Positions 9,036 through 16,550 of a DNA stretch of 64,000 bases are shown here, piece after piece. Every line of letters starts with the position of its first letter. Position 1 is the stretch's first letter. Source of the DNA: Bacteroidia bacterium (GTDB lineage: Bacteria; Bacteroidota; Bacteroidia; J057); assembly GCA_041391665.1 (NCBI GenBank), contig JAWKNO010000002.1, forward strand, positions 1 through 64,000, read 5' to 3'. A program made the position numbers and the translations under genes. The notes under the pieces were generated by a model, which had not been told where the DNA came from, did not search any database, and saw only the letters and a program-made list of their open reading frames with translations.

Positions 9036-12000
9036 TTAGTTTTTGCGTTTGAATACTATGATGTCTGTGCCGATGTCGGTGGTTTTAAACATTCGGGCAG
9101 GAAGTCTGTAAGCATCTACCAGATCAGCTTTTGCAGCTACCTTTTCTTTGAGCTTGTTGTATTTGGAATTGTTAGTTAGAAAGGCACTTGGAATGATAAA
9201 TACCAATACACCTCCGGGCAGCAATAAATCCAGTCCACGAGTAATGAAGTACTGATCGTATTCCGTGGCTCCAGTCCATTTCTTTTCTCCCATACCTGCC
9301 CATTTTCCTGAAAACTCACCGTAGGGAGGATTGCCAATAACCAGTTCATATTTTGCCCCACCAAAATCATCTTTCAAGTGGGTATTCCCTGCAAAAAAGA
9401 TGGTTTCAAAAGGCTGCTGATAGATACTGGCATTCGGGTAAATAATTTCTGCAATGCGAACAGAATAGGGATTGATTTCATAACCCACCAATTCAGCTTC
9501 TTTGGGAGCGTATTTGAAAAAGTTTCCTGTTCCGCAAGAAGGCTCCAATACAGCACCACCTGAATAACCGAACTTGTATGCCAAGCCCCACATTTTCTGC
9601 ACAATAACCTCCGGAGTGAAGTATTCATACAATACACCTTTGCCCGAAGCTCCTTGCTTGATTAAGCCACCGCTTCCGGTATATTGTGCAATGAATTGTT
9701 TGTCCTCTTCTGAATAGGCTTCATCTTCGGCATCTTTCTCCACGATAAACTCTTCAATTTGAAGATTCAAATCATATTGATTACTTGGCTTTTTATCGGG
9801 CTTGGATTCAGGCTTAACCGCAGGCGTTTTTTCATTGAGTAGGTAGCGAACTAAATATTCTAGCACACCCGAAGTAGCACCTGGTACTTTCCAAATCTCA
9901 TTGTCTAAAATCAGATCATCGAGGTAATTGCGAATAATCGCTTTATGTTTTTTCTCGCCTGATTTACTTTGGGTAACCAAAGAAGAAGATTCCAGTTTGA
10001 TAGGAGCTCGTTCTTTGAATCGCTTGCGAATGTCTTTGACCAATTCCAATTGAGATTGAATGGAAGTGGCTTCAATACGGTCTAATAAAATCGTTCTTAA
10101 CTTGGATTGATTGTAGGGATTGCCAAATACCAACACTTTGTTTTGTGGGTATTCGTCATCGGTCATTTTCCATGAAGCAGTTAGGATAAAATCAATGGAA
10201 ACTTCTTTGGCTACCGGACTTTTATCAGGAATTTGACTAATGGTAATGCCTTGTGTTTTGGCAAAAGCAATCAGTTCATCAAGGGCTTTTCTAAGTTTCT
10301 TTAGTTTTTGCTCTTCATTATTGTAAATACTATCCCTACTTTGGATATGAGCTGCAAGTGTTTTTACATGCTCATCAAATGCTGCTTTTAAGGCTTTTTC
10401 TTTCGTTGAGAAAATATCTTTATCTGAAACCGGTGTACTTGGAGAAGAAGAGCCTGAAAAATCACCAAATTGTTTGCCCGAAGAATTGCCATAACTAAAT
10501 CCTTTTTCAGGAATGGTTCTTAATCGAATGGAACCTCTGTATCCGGTTTGTTTGGTAAAAGGAATTTCAATTTCTTCCTCAGTATCTTTTAAAAGTTGTT
10601 TTTCTTGTTCCTTGGGTTCATCAATTTTTTTGGTAATAACCGTATTGAGAACCGTGTCAAAATACACATCGCCAGTATCGGGATAATCACGTTCATAAAC
10701 GACATCCACAACAAGAGGCATCATCAGTACAAATGGATGTTGTAACCCTCTAGCATCTTTGGTTTTCCCCTTTTCAGCTAGCAAACAACCTTTGGTTGCT
10801 TCCAATACACCTAACTCTAATTCAGTGATACCCAAATACAATAGTGCCTTGATGGAATCAATAAGAATGTCCACGGCAAAACCAACAAAGTAGCTGCCTA
10901 CTTTTAAGCAAACAGGGTAATTATCCGGCTTTAAAAATCCGGAGCGTTTCATGCCTTCCAAAAAGCTCAATAGACTCTCGGTGTCTATGGGCTGCACATG
11001 ATTTAATGAAGAAGGAATGACCGAACTGTAATCCGGGTATCGTGTTTGGGTACGGTATTGCTCCACACGATCCTGATCCAATTCTGAAAGTCCTGTGCCA
11101 TCTTTGCTATCAACATTGATGGCTTCCCAACATTTTGGAGAGATACAGTACAAGCCTTCGGCTGCGTGATCGGTATCAGGAATAAAAAGGAGCTTGAATC
11201 CATTAGTAGCAACAATGCCATTTTTATCAAAATTCACCCCCAACATGGCGGTTCGGTATTCGTCTTTTGAAACGAAAGAAGCAACAATCTTTTGCAAGCC
11301 TTTATCCATCGGATCGGCTTTCCAGTCAAGTGGTTTAATTGCTTTTACCTGCTTGTATTCCTGCGGAACGAGTTCCCAAAGATTGGTAGAAAGAGCCTCT
11401 TTAAACTGTTCATCATCAATAATGCGATAGTAATGAGCCCAACCTAATTTTTTCATAGGCGTTCGCATTCCGGTCATTTGCGAACGAAGAATGGCTTCAG
11501 GAAAACTTTCTAAGTGATGTCCGTTGCGAATATCCATAAGAAGCACATCCAGTTCCCTGGCAGCTCCTTCGTAGTTCTTTTGTTTGTAGGCTTTATCAAA
11601 TGCTTGAAATATGCCATCGGGAGTTAATCCACTATGAGCAAGAATGCCTTCGTCTTTGGGTTGTTCTTGTGGCGTTTCAGGTTTGGGATTAGTTTGCTCT
11701 TCATCATTTTCAGTAGCTTCTAATTCCAGTTTATGACCTTGATTCAAAAGATTACTAAGCCATCCGGATATGAACTTGTTTTGCTCTTTTTTCTCTTTGA
11801 GATTCACCAGTTCCTTACCGTCCTCAAATACATATACCGGTCGGTAACCAAATTGGTCTTGGTAGTGCATGGCTTCACCTGTTTCCAGTTCCAAATCAAT
11901 ACGAATCTGCATATCAGGATCGGGAACTAAATCGCCATTCTGACTGAAATAGTGAGCCAATGCAATGAGGTAACGTCCTTGTTTATCCTGACCTAAAAAG

Positions 12001-13139
12001 TCATAGGATAAGTCCATCAAGACTTTACTATCCAATACCGATTTACCATTTGGAATACCTGTCTCCAAATGTTCATTTAGATTAGGAATGAGTTTTTGAA
12101 GCTTATTAAAAATGGCACTATAAGGCTGCATCTTTTTAGGCTTGGATAAATTCTCCAATGCCTTTAAGTTCTTAGTCTTTTCCTTTAGCCAGTTATCGTA
12201 ATTACCGGTAAGGGCTTTTTTATCTGCATCGGTAATATTGGCGTAGTTTTCATCGAGCCATGAAGTAAATGCCTCTGTGGAAGTGCTTTCGTTTTCCGGT
12301 TCTTCAATCGGCTTATTTATTTGCTCACGGAATTTTCTGAAAAATAAATGATATTCCTTGGGTGGAATTTGTGGTTTTTCAGGATCCGGATTTAGGATGT
12401 TTTGAATGGTATAATATTCCTCCCAAATCTCATTTTTGCGGTCGCTCAAATCAGCATGATTCACACGCAACCAACCTGAAAACAGCAAAGGCATTTCCTC
12501 TTCCTCTAAATTGCCAAAATCAGCTTGTCGCTTTCGAGCAAACTTCCCAAAGGCATTGAGGATTTCTAATTTGTCCTTTTTGCTTAATGGACGGTCGGAT
12601 TGAACGAGTGGCTTTGCACTTGGCTTCTTGGTTTGAACTTCCGTTGGTTCGGACTTTTCTCCAATGATATTTCCTTCTTTAAAAAGCTGACGAGCTTTAC
12701 GGACATAGTTTCTTGGATAGATGTTGATGGAGTGGAGCTTGTCTCCAAAGGTTTCTTTGGCAAACTCACTTACCAATTGCTCGGCTATGTTTTTACTTGG
12801 TTCAAATACAATGTAGTTCTCCCAAAACAGTTTGCCTTCATCATCTTTAGCTGCAATGCTCACATAACTGAAATTCTTATGATCAATATTTTCTTCGGAT
12901 GCAGAAAAAGAGGGCTTTATATTTATAGCAATGGTTGTTTCTCCCGATTCGAGAGCTACTTTAAGGTTGTTTGCAAAATCTACAATGGAATTGGTCTTAG
13001 AAGCATACCACATATTTTGGCGGTAGCTGTATTTAAAACCTACGGCTTTTAATTGAGAGGTTGTCGCTTCGTCCGGCTTTTCATCAAAGCGAAGCTCTAC
13101 ACCGTTTTTATTTGTATTAAATGAAATATCTACCTTCAT
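9036..13139 (-). CDS. Large N6-adenine DNA methyltransferase, DarB-like antirestriction type
   Basis: The 1367-residue protein places its methyltransferase fold at the extreme C-terminus. SAM-binding motif I is EPSCGTGNFF at residues about 1199-1208 and catalytic motif IV is NPPY at about 1270-1273, with the usual acidic second strand GYEINP between them. This is the gamma-type N6-adenine arrangement. The protein ends soon after the domain, where fused relatives would continue into the helicase. The N-terminal 60 residues look like a small separate domain, and the middle is long and mostly without recognised motifs. It is the first gene of the left operon, 303 bases from the integrase gene. 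The likely role is modifying element DNA to evade restriction. The ATG at 13137-13139 has only a weak ribosome-binding site, as is common in Bacteroidota. Confidence 0.8.
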   Translation of the reverse strand: MKVDISFNTNKNGVELRFDEKPDEATTSQLKAVGFKYSYRQNMWYASKTNSIVDFANNLKVALESGETTIAINIKPSFSASEENIDHKNFSYVSIAAKDDEGKLFWENYIVFEPSKNIAEQLVSEFAKETFGDKLHSINIYPRNYVRKARQLFKEGNIIGEKSEPTEVQTKKPSAKPLVQSDRPLSKKDKLEILNAFGKFARKRQADFGNLEEEEMPLLFSGWLRVNHADLSDRKNEIWEEYYTIQNILNPDPEKPQIPPKEYHLFFRKFREQINKPIEEPENESTSTEAFTSWLDENYANITDADKKALTGNYDNWLKEKTKNLKALENLSKPKKMQPYSAIFNKLQKLIPNLNEHLETGIPNGKSVLDSKVLMDLSYDFLGQDKQGRYLIALAHYFSQNGDLVPDPDMQIRIDLELETGEAMHYQDQFGYRPVYVFEDGKELVNLKEKKEQNKFISGWLSNLLNQGHKLELEATENDEEQTNPKPETPQEQPKDEGILAHSGLTPDGIFQAFDKAYKQKNYEGAARELDVLLMDIRNGHHLESFPEAILRSQMTGMRTPMKKLGWAHYYRIIDDEQFKEALSTNLWELVPQEYKQVKAIKPLDWKADPMDKGLQKIVASFVSKDEYRTAMLGVNFDKNGIVATNGFKLLFIPDTDHAAEGLYCISPKCWEAINVDSKDGTGLSELDQDRVEQYRTQTRYPDYSSVIPSSLNHVQPIDTESLLSFLEGMKRSGFLKPDNYPVCLKVGSYFVGFAVDILIDSIKALLYLGITELELGVLEATKGCLLAEKGKTKDARGLQHPFVLMMPLVVDVVYERDYPDTGDVYFDTVLNTVITKKIDEPKEQEKQLLKDTEEEIEIPFTKQTGYRGSIRLRTIPEKGFSYGNSSGKQFGDFSGSSSPSTPVSDKDIFSTKEKALKAAFDEHVKTLAAHIQSRDSIYNNEEQKLKKLRKALDELIAFAKTQGITISQIPDKSPVAKEVSIDFILTASWKMTDDEYPQNKVLVFGNPYNQSKLRTILLDRIEATSIQSQLELVKDIRKRFKERAPIKLESSSLVTQSKSGEKKHKAIIRNYLDDLILDNEIWKVPGATSGVLEYLVRYLLNEKTPAVKPESKPDKKPSNQYDLNLQIEEFIVEKDAEDEAYSEEDKQFIAQYTGSGGLIKQGASGKGVLYEYFTPEVIVQKMWGLAYKFGYSGGAVLEPSCGTGNFFKYAPKEAELVGYEINPYSVRIAEIIYPNASIYQQPFETIFFAGNTHLKDDFGGAKYELVIGNPPYGEFSGKWAGMGEKKWTGATEYDQYFITRGLDLLLPGGVLVFIIPSAFLTNNSKYNKLKEKVAAKADLVDAYRLPARMFKTTDIGTDIIVFKRKN

Positions 13140-13159
13140 CCAGTCTTTTTATTAATTAT

Positions 13160-13178
13160 AAAAAGCCTTTCTAAAGGC
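13160..13178 (-). terminator. Candidate attenuator hairpin in the methyltransferase leader
   Basis: On the minus strand the sequence GCCTTTAGAAAGGC is followed by TTTTT, a short intrinsic-terminator shape, 21 bases before the methyltransferase start. The stem is only five to six base pairs, so it would be weak. The upstream AGGCTTT repeats could pair with its left arm, giving an alternative fold. Confidence 0.3.
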
Positions 13179-13225
13179 AGGGAAAGCAAAGCCTATATAG
13201 CAAACAGGCTGCGATTACACAAAGC

Positions 13226-13250
13226 CTCTATAATATATATATTTATAGAG
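13226..13250. repeat. Perfect AT-rich inverted repeat
   Basis: CTCTATAA (13226-13233) and TTATAGAG (13243-13250) are perfect reverse complements separated by nine alternating A/T bases. It lies in the leader between the putative promoter and the methyltransferase start, and could be an operator or an RNA hairpin. Confidence 0.5.
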
Positions 13251-13265
13251 ATACTTCTGTGTGTA

Positions 13266-13273
13266 CAAAGGTA
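13266..13273 (-). promoter_or_regulatory. Candidate -7 element of the methyltransferase operon
   Basis: On the minus strand this reads TACCTTTG, a full match to TAnnTTTG. It would give a leader of about 120 bases. No convincing -33 TTG is present at the usual distance. Confidence 0.4.
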
Positions 13274-13441
13274 ATTTAAACACAGAAAAAAAGTTGGTTT
13301 TAAATTGTAATTCGGTACAAATTAAGATGCGTCTCAAATATTATAATACCTAAAAATCTTTATAATAAAGGCTTTGCATTTATTACAGGGATAAATTAAG
13401 CCGTGTTTCATCGGTACAACTTTTCCAACTTTTTCAGTCTG

Positions 13442-14266
13442 CTAATCATCTAATGGACTCTTTATATTTTGGATGGAATCTTTTGCAATATGCGTGTAAA
13501 TCAAAGTTGTGCTGATATTGTTGTGCCCAAGTAGTTTTTGAATATGTGCTATGCTTATACCATCTTCAAGTAAGTGGGTTGCAAAACTGTGTCTTAAGGT
13601 ATGTAGAGTCGCTGATTTGTTTATTTTGGCTTTTTTCAAGGCTCTCTTAAATAATTGTCCGGCACTTTCGGAAGAGTATTTACCTCCCTTTTGCCCTTCA
13701 AACAAGTACATCTTGGGTTTGTATTCTTTGTAATAATCTCTTAAAAGCAAGAGCACTTTATTTGATAGGATCGTATATCTATCCTTTTTTCCTTTTGCAC
13801 CCTTTATATGTATCAACATTCTTTCCGAATCAATATCTTCTTTCTTTAACTCCAGCAATTCCCCAATTCTCAACCCAGCGCTGTAGATGAGCGAGAGTAT
13901 TGCTTTATGCTTCATATTGTTTGTGTTTTCAATTAGACGTATAGTTTCTGTTTTACTCAACACAACAGGTAATTTGTTTTCCCTTTGGGTTACTTTTAAA
14001 TATTCAAATGGAATATCTCTTCTGTGAATTTCCTTATAGAATAACTTTAAAGCTCCAACAATTTGCCTTTGATAAGAGGCTGAGATTCCTTTAATGTTTA
14101 CCAAATGATAAATAAAGCCAAATAACTCCTGGTCGGATATAGACTTGAATGGTTTATTGTTGAAGTGTGATTTTGTCAACAACAAATGCCCTTTGTAATT
14201 GGTAATAGTCTGTTTGCTATAACGCTTTAACTCCAAAATCCTAATAAATTCTGTTATAATATCCAT
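13442..14266 (-). CDS. Tyrosine recombinase, integron-integrase-like role but Xer-sized
   Basis: The 274-residue protein has an N-terminal SAM-like core-binding domain (residues 1-85) and a complete catalytic domain. The catalytic residues are R133 (AGLRIGEL), a beta-hairpin lysine around 155-161, H222 and R225 (HTLRH), H248 (LLGH) and nucleophile Y257 (YTH). It ends IKSPLDD, like the RSPLD tail of integron integrases. Only 89 residues separate R133 from H222, as in XerC/XerD, so the extra helix insertion that marks IntI proteins is absent. The gene diverges from two cassettes with attC-like sites, exactly where an intI gene would be. Its -7 element ends four bases before the ATG, which suggests a leaderless or very short-leader message. 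The likely role is inserting and excising the adjacent cassettes. Confidence 0.85.
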   Translation of the reverse strand: MDIITEFIRILELKRYSKQTITNYKGHLLLTKSHFNNKPFKSISDQELFGFIYHLVNIKGISASYQRQIVGALKLFYKEIHRRDIPFEYLKVTQRENKLPVVLSKTETIRLIENTNNMKHKAILSLIYSAGLRIGELLELKKEDIDSERMLIHIKGAKGKKDRYTILSNKVLLLLRDYYKEYKPKMYLFEGQKGGKYSSESAGQLFKRALKKAKINKSATLHTLRHSFATHLLEDGISIAHIQKLLGHNNISTTLIYTHIAKDSIQNIKSPLDD

Positions 14267-14270
14267 TCAA

Positions 14271-14278
14271 CAAAGATA
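14271..14278 (-). promoter_or_regulatory. Candidate -7 element of the tyrosine recombinase
   Basis: On the minus strand this reads TATCTTTG, matching TAnnTTTG, with only four bases between it and the ATG of the recombinase. Transcription would begin at or next to the start codon. Confidence 0.4.
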
Positions 14279-14342
14279 GCTGTTTATACAGATTTATAGC
14301 AGATTAACATAGTAATACAATGATAAAATTTAATTGTTTAGC

Positions 14343-14350
14343 TATATTTG
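14343..14350 (+). promoter_or_regulatory. Candidate cassette promoter (Pc-like) -7 element
   Basis: TATATTTG on the plus strand matches TAnnTTTG exactly and lies just upstream of the attI-like site, reading into the cassettes, as the Pc promoter does in integrons. The -33 region is weak. Confidence 0.45.
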
Positions 14351-14371
14351 CATTAACAACAAGTTGTGTGC
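14351..14371 (+). other. attI-like recombination site
   Basis: The core is CATTAAC, AACAA, then G at 14363 followed by TTGTGTGC, the start of cassette 1. Recombination is inferred between G14363 and T14364. Joining the left part to the base after the last cassette gives CATTAACAACAAGTTAAAT, in which TTAAC and GTTAA are inverted around a five-base spacer, like the simple site of a class 1 integron attI. Confidence 0.6.
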
Positions 14372-15793
14372 AATTAAAACTAAAAACTTAATGATTGACT
14401 TTAGACATATATTCCTATTTCTGACTTTTATCCCAGTGATTATATTTGGGCAAAGCAATACTTTTAGCAAAGAAATGATACTTGAGGATTTAACATACCT
14501 TCAGTCAGCATTAATTGAAAAACATCCAAACATTAATATCTACACAACGAAAGAGGAGTTTTCTAACTTCTTCAACAATTTAACTATAGAAGATAGTTTA
14601 ACGGAATTGGAAGTGTATAATTTGTTATCCAATTCAAATGGAGTTATCAAAGATGGCCACACATTATTCTATCCAAATAAGAAATGGATGGAAAACAATA
14701 ATGCAAACAAATTATTTATCCCGTTGCAGCCGTTTTGGGATGGCAGTAAATTGTACGTTTCTAAAAGCTATAGCTCAATAGGCAAATTGGAAGAAGGAAC
14801 TCAAATAATTTCTATAAATGGAATAAAGTCATCCGAACTAATTCAAGAAATGCTGAGCAAAATGATGCGAGACGGAGACAATTACAATTACCCCACTTGG
14901 GTTCTGAATACGTATTTTTACGAATATTTCAGTTATTTCTATGGTTGTAGTGAAGAATACCAAATAAACTTTTATGATGGATTAGAAGAAAGGGCAATAT
15001 CTTTTAAAGGTATTTCCAAACCTGAACTTTTTAAACAAATCAGAAAACTTCAAGAACCAGATGAAAAAGGAATAACACTTGCAATTGACGAAGAAAAAAG
15101 CATTGGTATTTTAACAATCAAAGACTGGCATAATAATATTTTAAAGAAGTATTACGGACAAAAGTTTGTTCCTGAAATTAAAAAAGCAATTGAGCAAATT
15201 AGAGATAAAAGTATTCAAAATCTTATTATTGATGTGCGTAATAATCAAGGAGGTGATACAAGGAACTCAAATTACTTACTTAAATATTTACTAAACGAAC
15301 CATTTGTATTGGTAGAACAATATTATAGAAAGAAAAAAGGAATTATTGTAGAATGCAATGGTCCACAGAGTGGATTACATCAACCAATGTCTCAAAACTT
15401 CAAAGGGAATATCTATGTGCTAATAAATGGTGGTAGTTTTTCAAACACAGGGATATTCTGTTCCGTGCTTAGAAAACACAAAAGAGCAATCTTCATAGGT
15501 GAAGAAACGGGAGGAAGTGAGTTTGTAATTTGCGGGAGTCCCAAAAATATTACACTCCCCAATACTGCTATCCAAATCGAGTTGCCACAATTACAATATA
15601 TGATTAAACCTAACGAAGATGACAAACTTCATAGTGTTATTCCAGATTATTACATTAAACCCAAAATCGATTATATCATAGAACAAAAAGATAAGGATTT
15701 GGAATTTGCTTTAGAACTAATAAGTAAAAGCACACAACAAAGGCTAAAACGACAATAGGCTCGATTCCTCGCCTCCTGCGTTTAGCCAAACCG
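14364..15793 (+). mobile_element. Gene cassette 1 (S41 peptidase)
   Basis: The 1430-bp unit starts with TTGTGTGC after the attI G and ends with the G of the next GTTAGGT core. Its terminal attC-like site has R'' sequence GCACACAAC (15730-15738), a perfect reverse complement of GTTGTGTGC (14363-14371) at its own start. This match is expected if the cassette has passed through a closed circle. Confidence 0.75.
14391..15758 (+). CDS. Secreted S41 family peptidase (cassette 1)
   Basis: Using the ATG at 14391, the protein has 455 residues and begins with a typical signal peptide (hydrophobic residues 5-18, cleavage near FGQ-SN). The C-terminal half has the S41 (tail-specific protease) core. DVRNNQGGD lies near residues 281-289. 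The nucleophile segment NGGSFS has the likely catalytic serine near residue 349, and FIGEETGGS follows. The N-terminal half resembles the helical and PDZ-like region of the family. It would act in the periplasm or outer envelope. An upstream in-frame ATG at 14334 would spoil the signal peptide and lies before the recombination point, so it is rejected. Codon use is much AT-richer than the host genes at the right. Confidence 0.8.
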   Translation: MIDFRHIFLFLTFIPVIIFGQSNTFSKEMILEDLTYLQSALIEKHPNINIYTTKEEFSNFFNNLTIEDSLTELEVYNLLSNSNGVIKDGHTLFYPNKKWMENNNANKLFIPLQPFWDGSKLYVSKSYSSIGKLEEGTQIISINGIKSSELIQEMLSKMMRDGDNYNYPTWVLNTYFYEYFSYFYGCSEEYQINFYDGLEERAISFKGISKPELFKQIRKLQEPDEKGITLAIDEEKSIGILTIKDWHNNILKKYYGQKFVPEIKKAIEQIRDKSIQNLIIDVRNNQGGDTRNSNYLLKYLLNEPFVLVEQYYRKKKGIIVECNGPQSGLHQPMSQNFKGNIYVLINGGSFSNTGIFCSVLRKHKRAIFIGEETGGSEFVICGSPKNITLPNTAIQIELPQLQYMIKPNEDDKLHSVIPDYYIKPKIDYIIEQKDKDLEFALELISKSTQQRLKRQ

Positions 15794-15799
15794 TTAGGT
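15730..15799 (+). other. attC-like site 1
   Basis: The R'' box ACACAAC (15732-15738) and the R' core GTTAGGT (15793-15799) are 68 bp end to end. Between them is an imperfect hairpin: L'' GGCTAAAACG (15742-15751) against L' CGTTTAGCC (15779-15787), with one extra A on the L'' side, and an inner AGGC/GCCT stem (15757-15760 with 15771-15774). The extra base on one arm is reminiscent of the extrahelical bases that set strand choice in integron attC sites. Confidence 0.7.
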
Positions 15800-15821
15800 A
15801 GCATTACGAAAAAACAAACAA

Positions 15822-16166
15822 ATGGAATATACGGTTAATGACCACTTGATAAATAAAGAACCAATAGTTTCCAAAATCTACGAGAAACTAATAACCGAAT
15901 GCGAAAAATTTGGAACAGTAACTCAATTACCTAAAAAGTCAAGCATTCATTTGGACAGTAAATCGGGATTTGCTGGAGTTTACTCACGGAAAAACTACCT
16001 CTTGTTGAAAATTCACACAAACTTTGAAATTGAGAGTGAAAGAATACAAAAAATTGAAAAAATATCTGCTAACAGATTTAAGCATATAGTTAAATTGGAA
16101 AAACTTAATGATGTTGACAAAGAATTGATAAGTTGGCTAAAATCTGCCTACGAATTAAAAAGTTGA
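15822..16166 (+). CDS. DUF5655 domain protein (cassette 2, first gene)
   Basis: The 114-residue soluble protein resembles the DUF5655 family, with SKSGFAGVYSRKNYLLL near residues 46-62, a middle strand pair, and the C-terminal pattern DKELISWLKSAYEL. The biochemical function of the family is not known to me. Its start codon lies 29 bases after the recombination point, almost the same leader length as in cassette 1 (28). The next gene follows after four bases, so both would be expressed from the same upstream promoter. Confidence 0.7.
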   Translation: MEYTVNDHLINKEPIVSKIYEKLITECEKFGTVTQLPKKSSIHLDSKSGFAGVYSRKNYLLLKIHTNFEIESERIQKIEKISANRFKHIVKLEKLNDVDKELISWLKSAYELKS

Positions 16167-16170
16167 AAAT

Positions 16171-16464
16171 ATGAATAATATTATCAAAGGTTTGATTGCT
16201 GGGACAATTTTTGGAATTACCTCAATAATACCAATGTTCTTTATGGAATTTGAAGATAAGCAAAAAGCAATTATTGCTTCATTTGTAAATAGGTTTTCTA
16301 TTGGGTTTATTATTTTCAACATTGACTTGCCAATACAGGGTTGGTTGAAGGGATTAATAATTGGCGGAGTAATGAGTTTTCCAGATGCTTTGATAACGAA
16401 GGCATTTAAACCAATAATGGCATTGGGGTTAATTGGTGGGCTGATTTGCGGATTATTAACCTAA
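16171..16464 (+). CDS. Small membrane protein (cassette 2, second gene)
   Basis: The 97-residue protein has three likely membrane segments at about residues 5-25, 41-68 and 80-97, rich in glycine and isoleucine. No catalytic motif is recognised. It ends 15 bases before the extended R'' box of the attC-like site, so it is the last gene of its cassette. It may cooperate with the DUF5655 protein encoded just upstream, since a two-gene cassette moves both together. Confidence 0.65.
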   Translation: MNNIIKGLIAGTIFGITSIIPMFFMEFEDKQKAIIASFVNRFSIGFIIFNIDLPIQGWLKGLIIGGVMSFPDALITKAFKPIMALGLIGGLICGLLT

Positions 16465-16479
16465 AAAAGTAAAAAAAAC

Positions 16480-16550
16480 GCTACCTAACACTGTGTATAT
16501 GTCATAGCCACCTATCGGCAGGCTACGCCACATACACGCGACCGTTAAAT
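16480..16550 (+). other. attC-like site 2
   Basis: R'' ACCTAAC (16483-16489) fits the integron consensus RYYYAAC and R' GTTAAAT (16544-16550) fits GTTRRRY. They are 68 bp end to end, the same as site 1. L'' GTGTATATG (16493-16501) pairs with L' CATACAC (16531-16537) with two extra bases on the L'' side, and TAGCC (16505-16509) pairs with GGCTA (16521-16525). Confidence 0.75.

Larger units (their letters stand above)
13140..13441. promoter_or_regulatory. Leader region of the methyltransferase operon and integrase 3' flank
   Basis: This gene-free stretch lies between the methyltransferase start and the integrase stop. Seen from the minus strand it holds a weak hairpin TAATAAA/TTTATTA (13363-13385) after the integrase, a -7-like element (13266-13273), an AT-rich perfect inverted repeat (13226-13250), three copies of an AGGCTTT-type repeat (centres near 13226, 13192 and 13166) and a hairpin followed by T residues just before the methyltransferase start. 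A fourth AGGCTTTGC copy in the opposite orientation lies at about 13369-13377. Confidence 0.45.
15794..16544 (+). mobile_element. Gene cassette 2 (DUF5655 protein and small membrane protein)
   Basis: The 751-bp unit runs from TTAGGTAGC after the G at 15793 to the G at 16544. Its R'' extended box GCTACCTAAC (16480-16489) is a perfect ten-base reverse complement of GTTAGGTAGC (15793-15802) at its own start. It carries two genes four bases apart with no hairpin between them. Confidence 0.75.

Noticed and set aside
13363..13385. Strong terminator after the integrase gene
   Set aside because: The TAATAAA/TTTATTA hairpin is short and AT-only with few T residues after it; listed only as a weak feature of the leader region.
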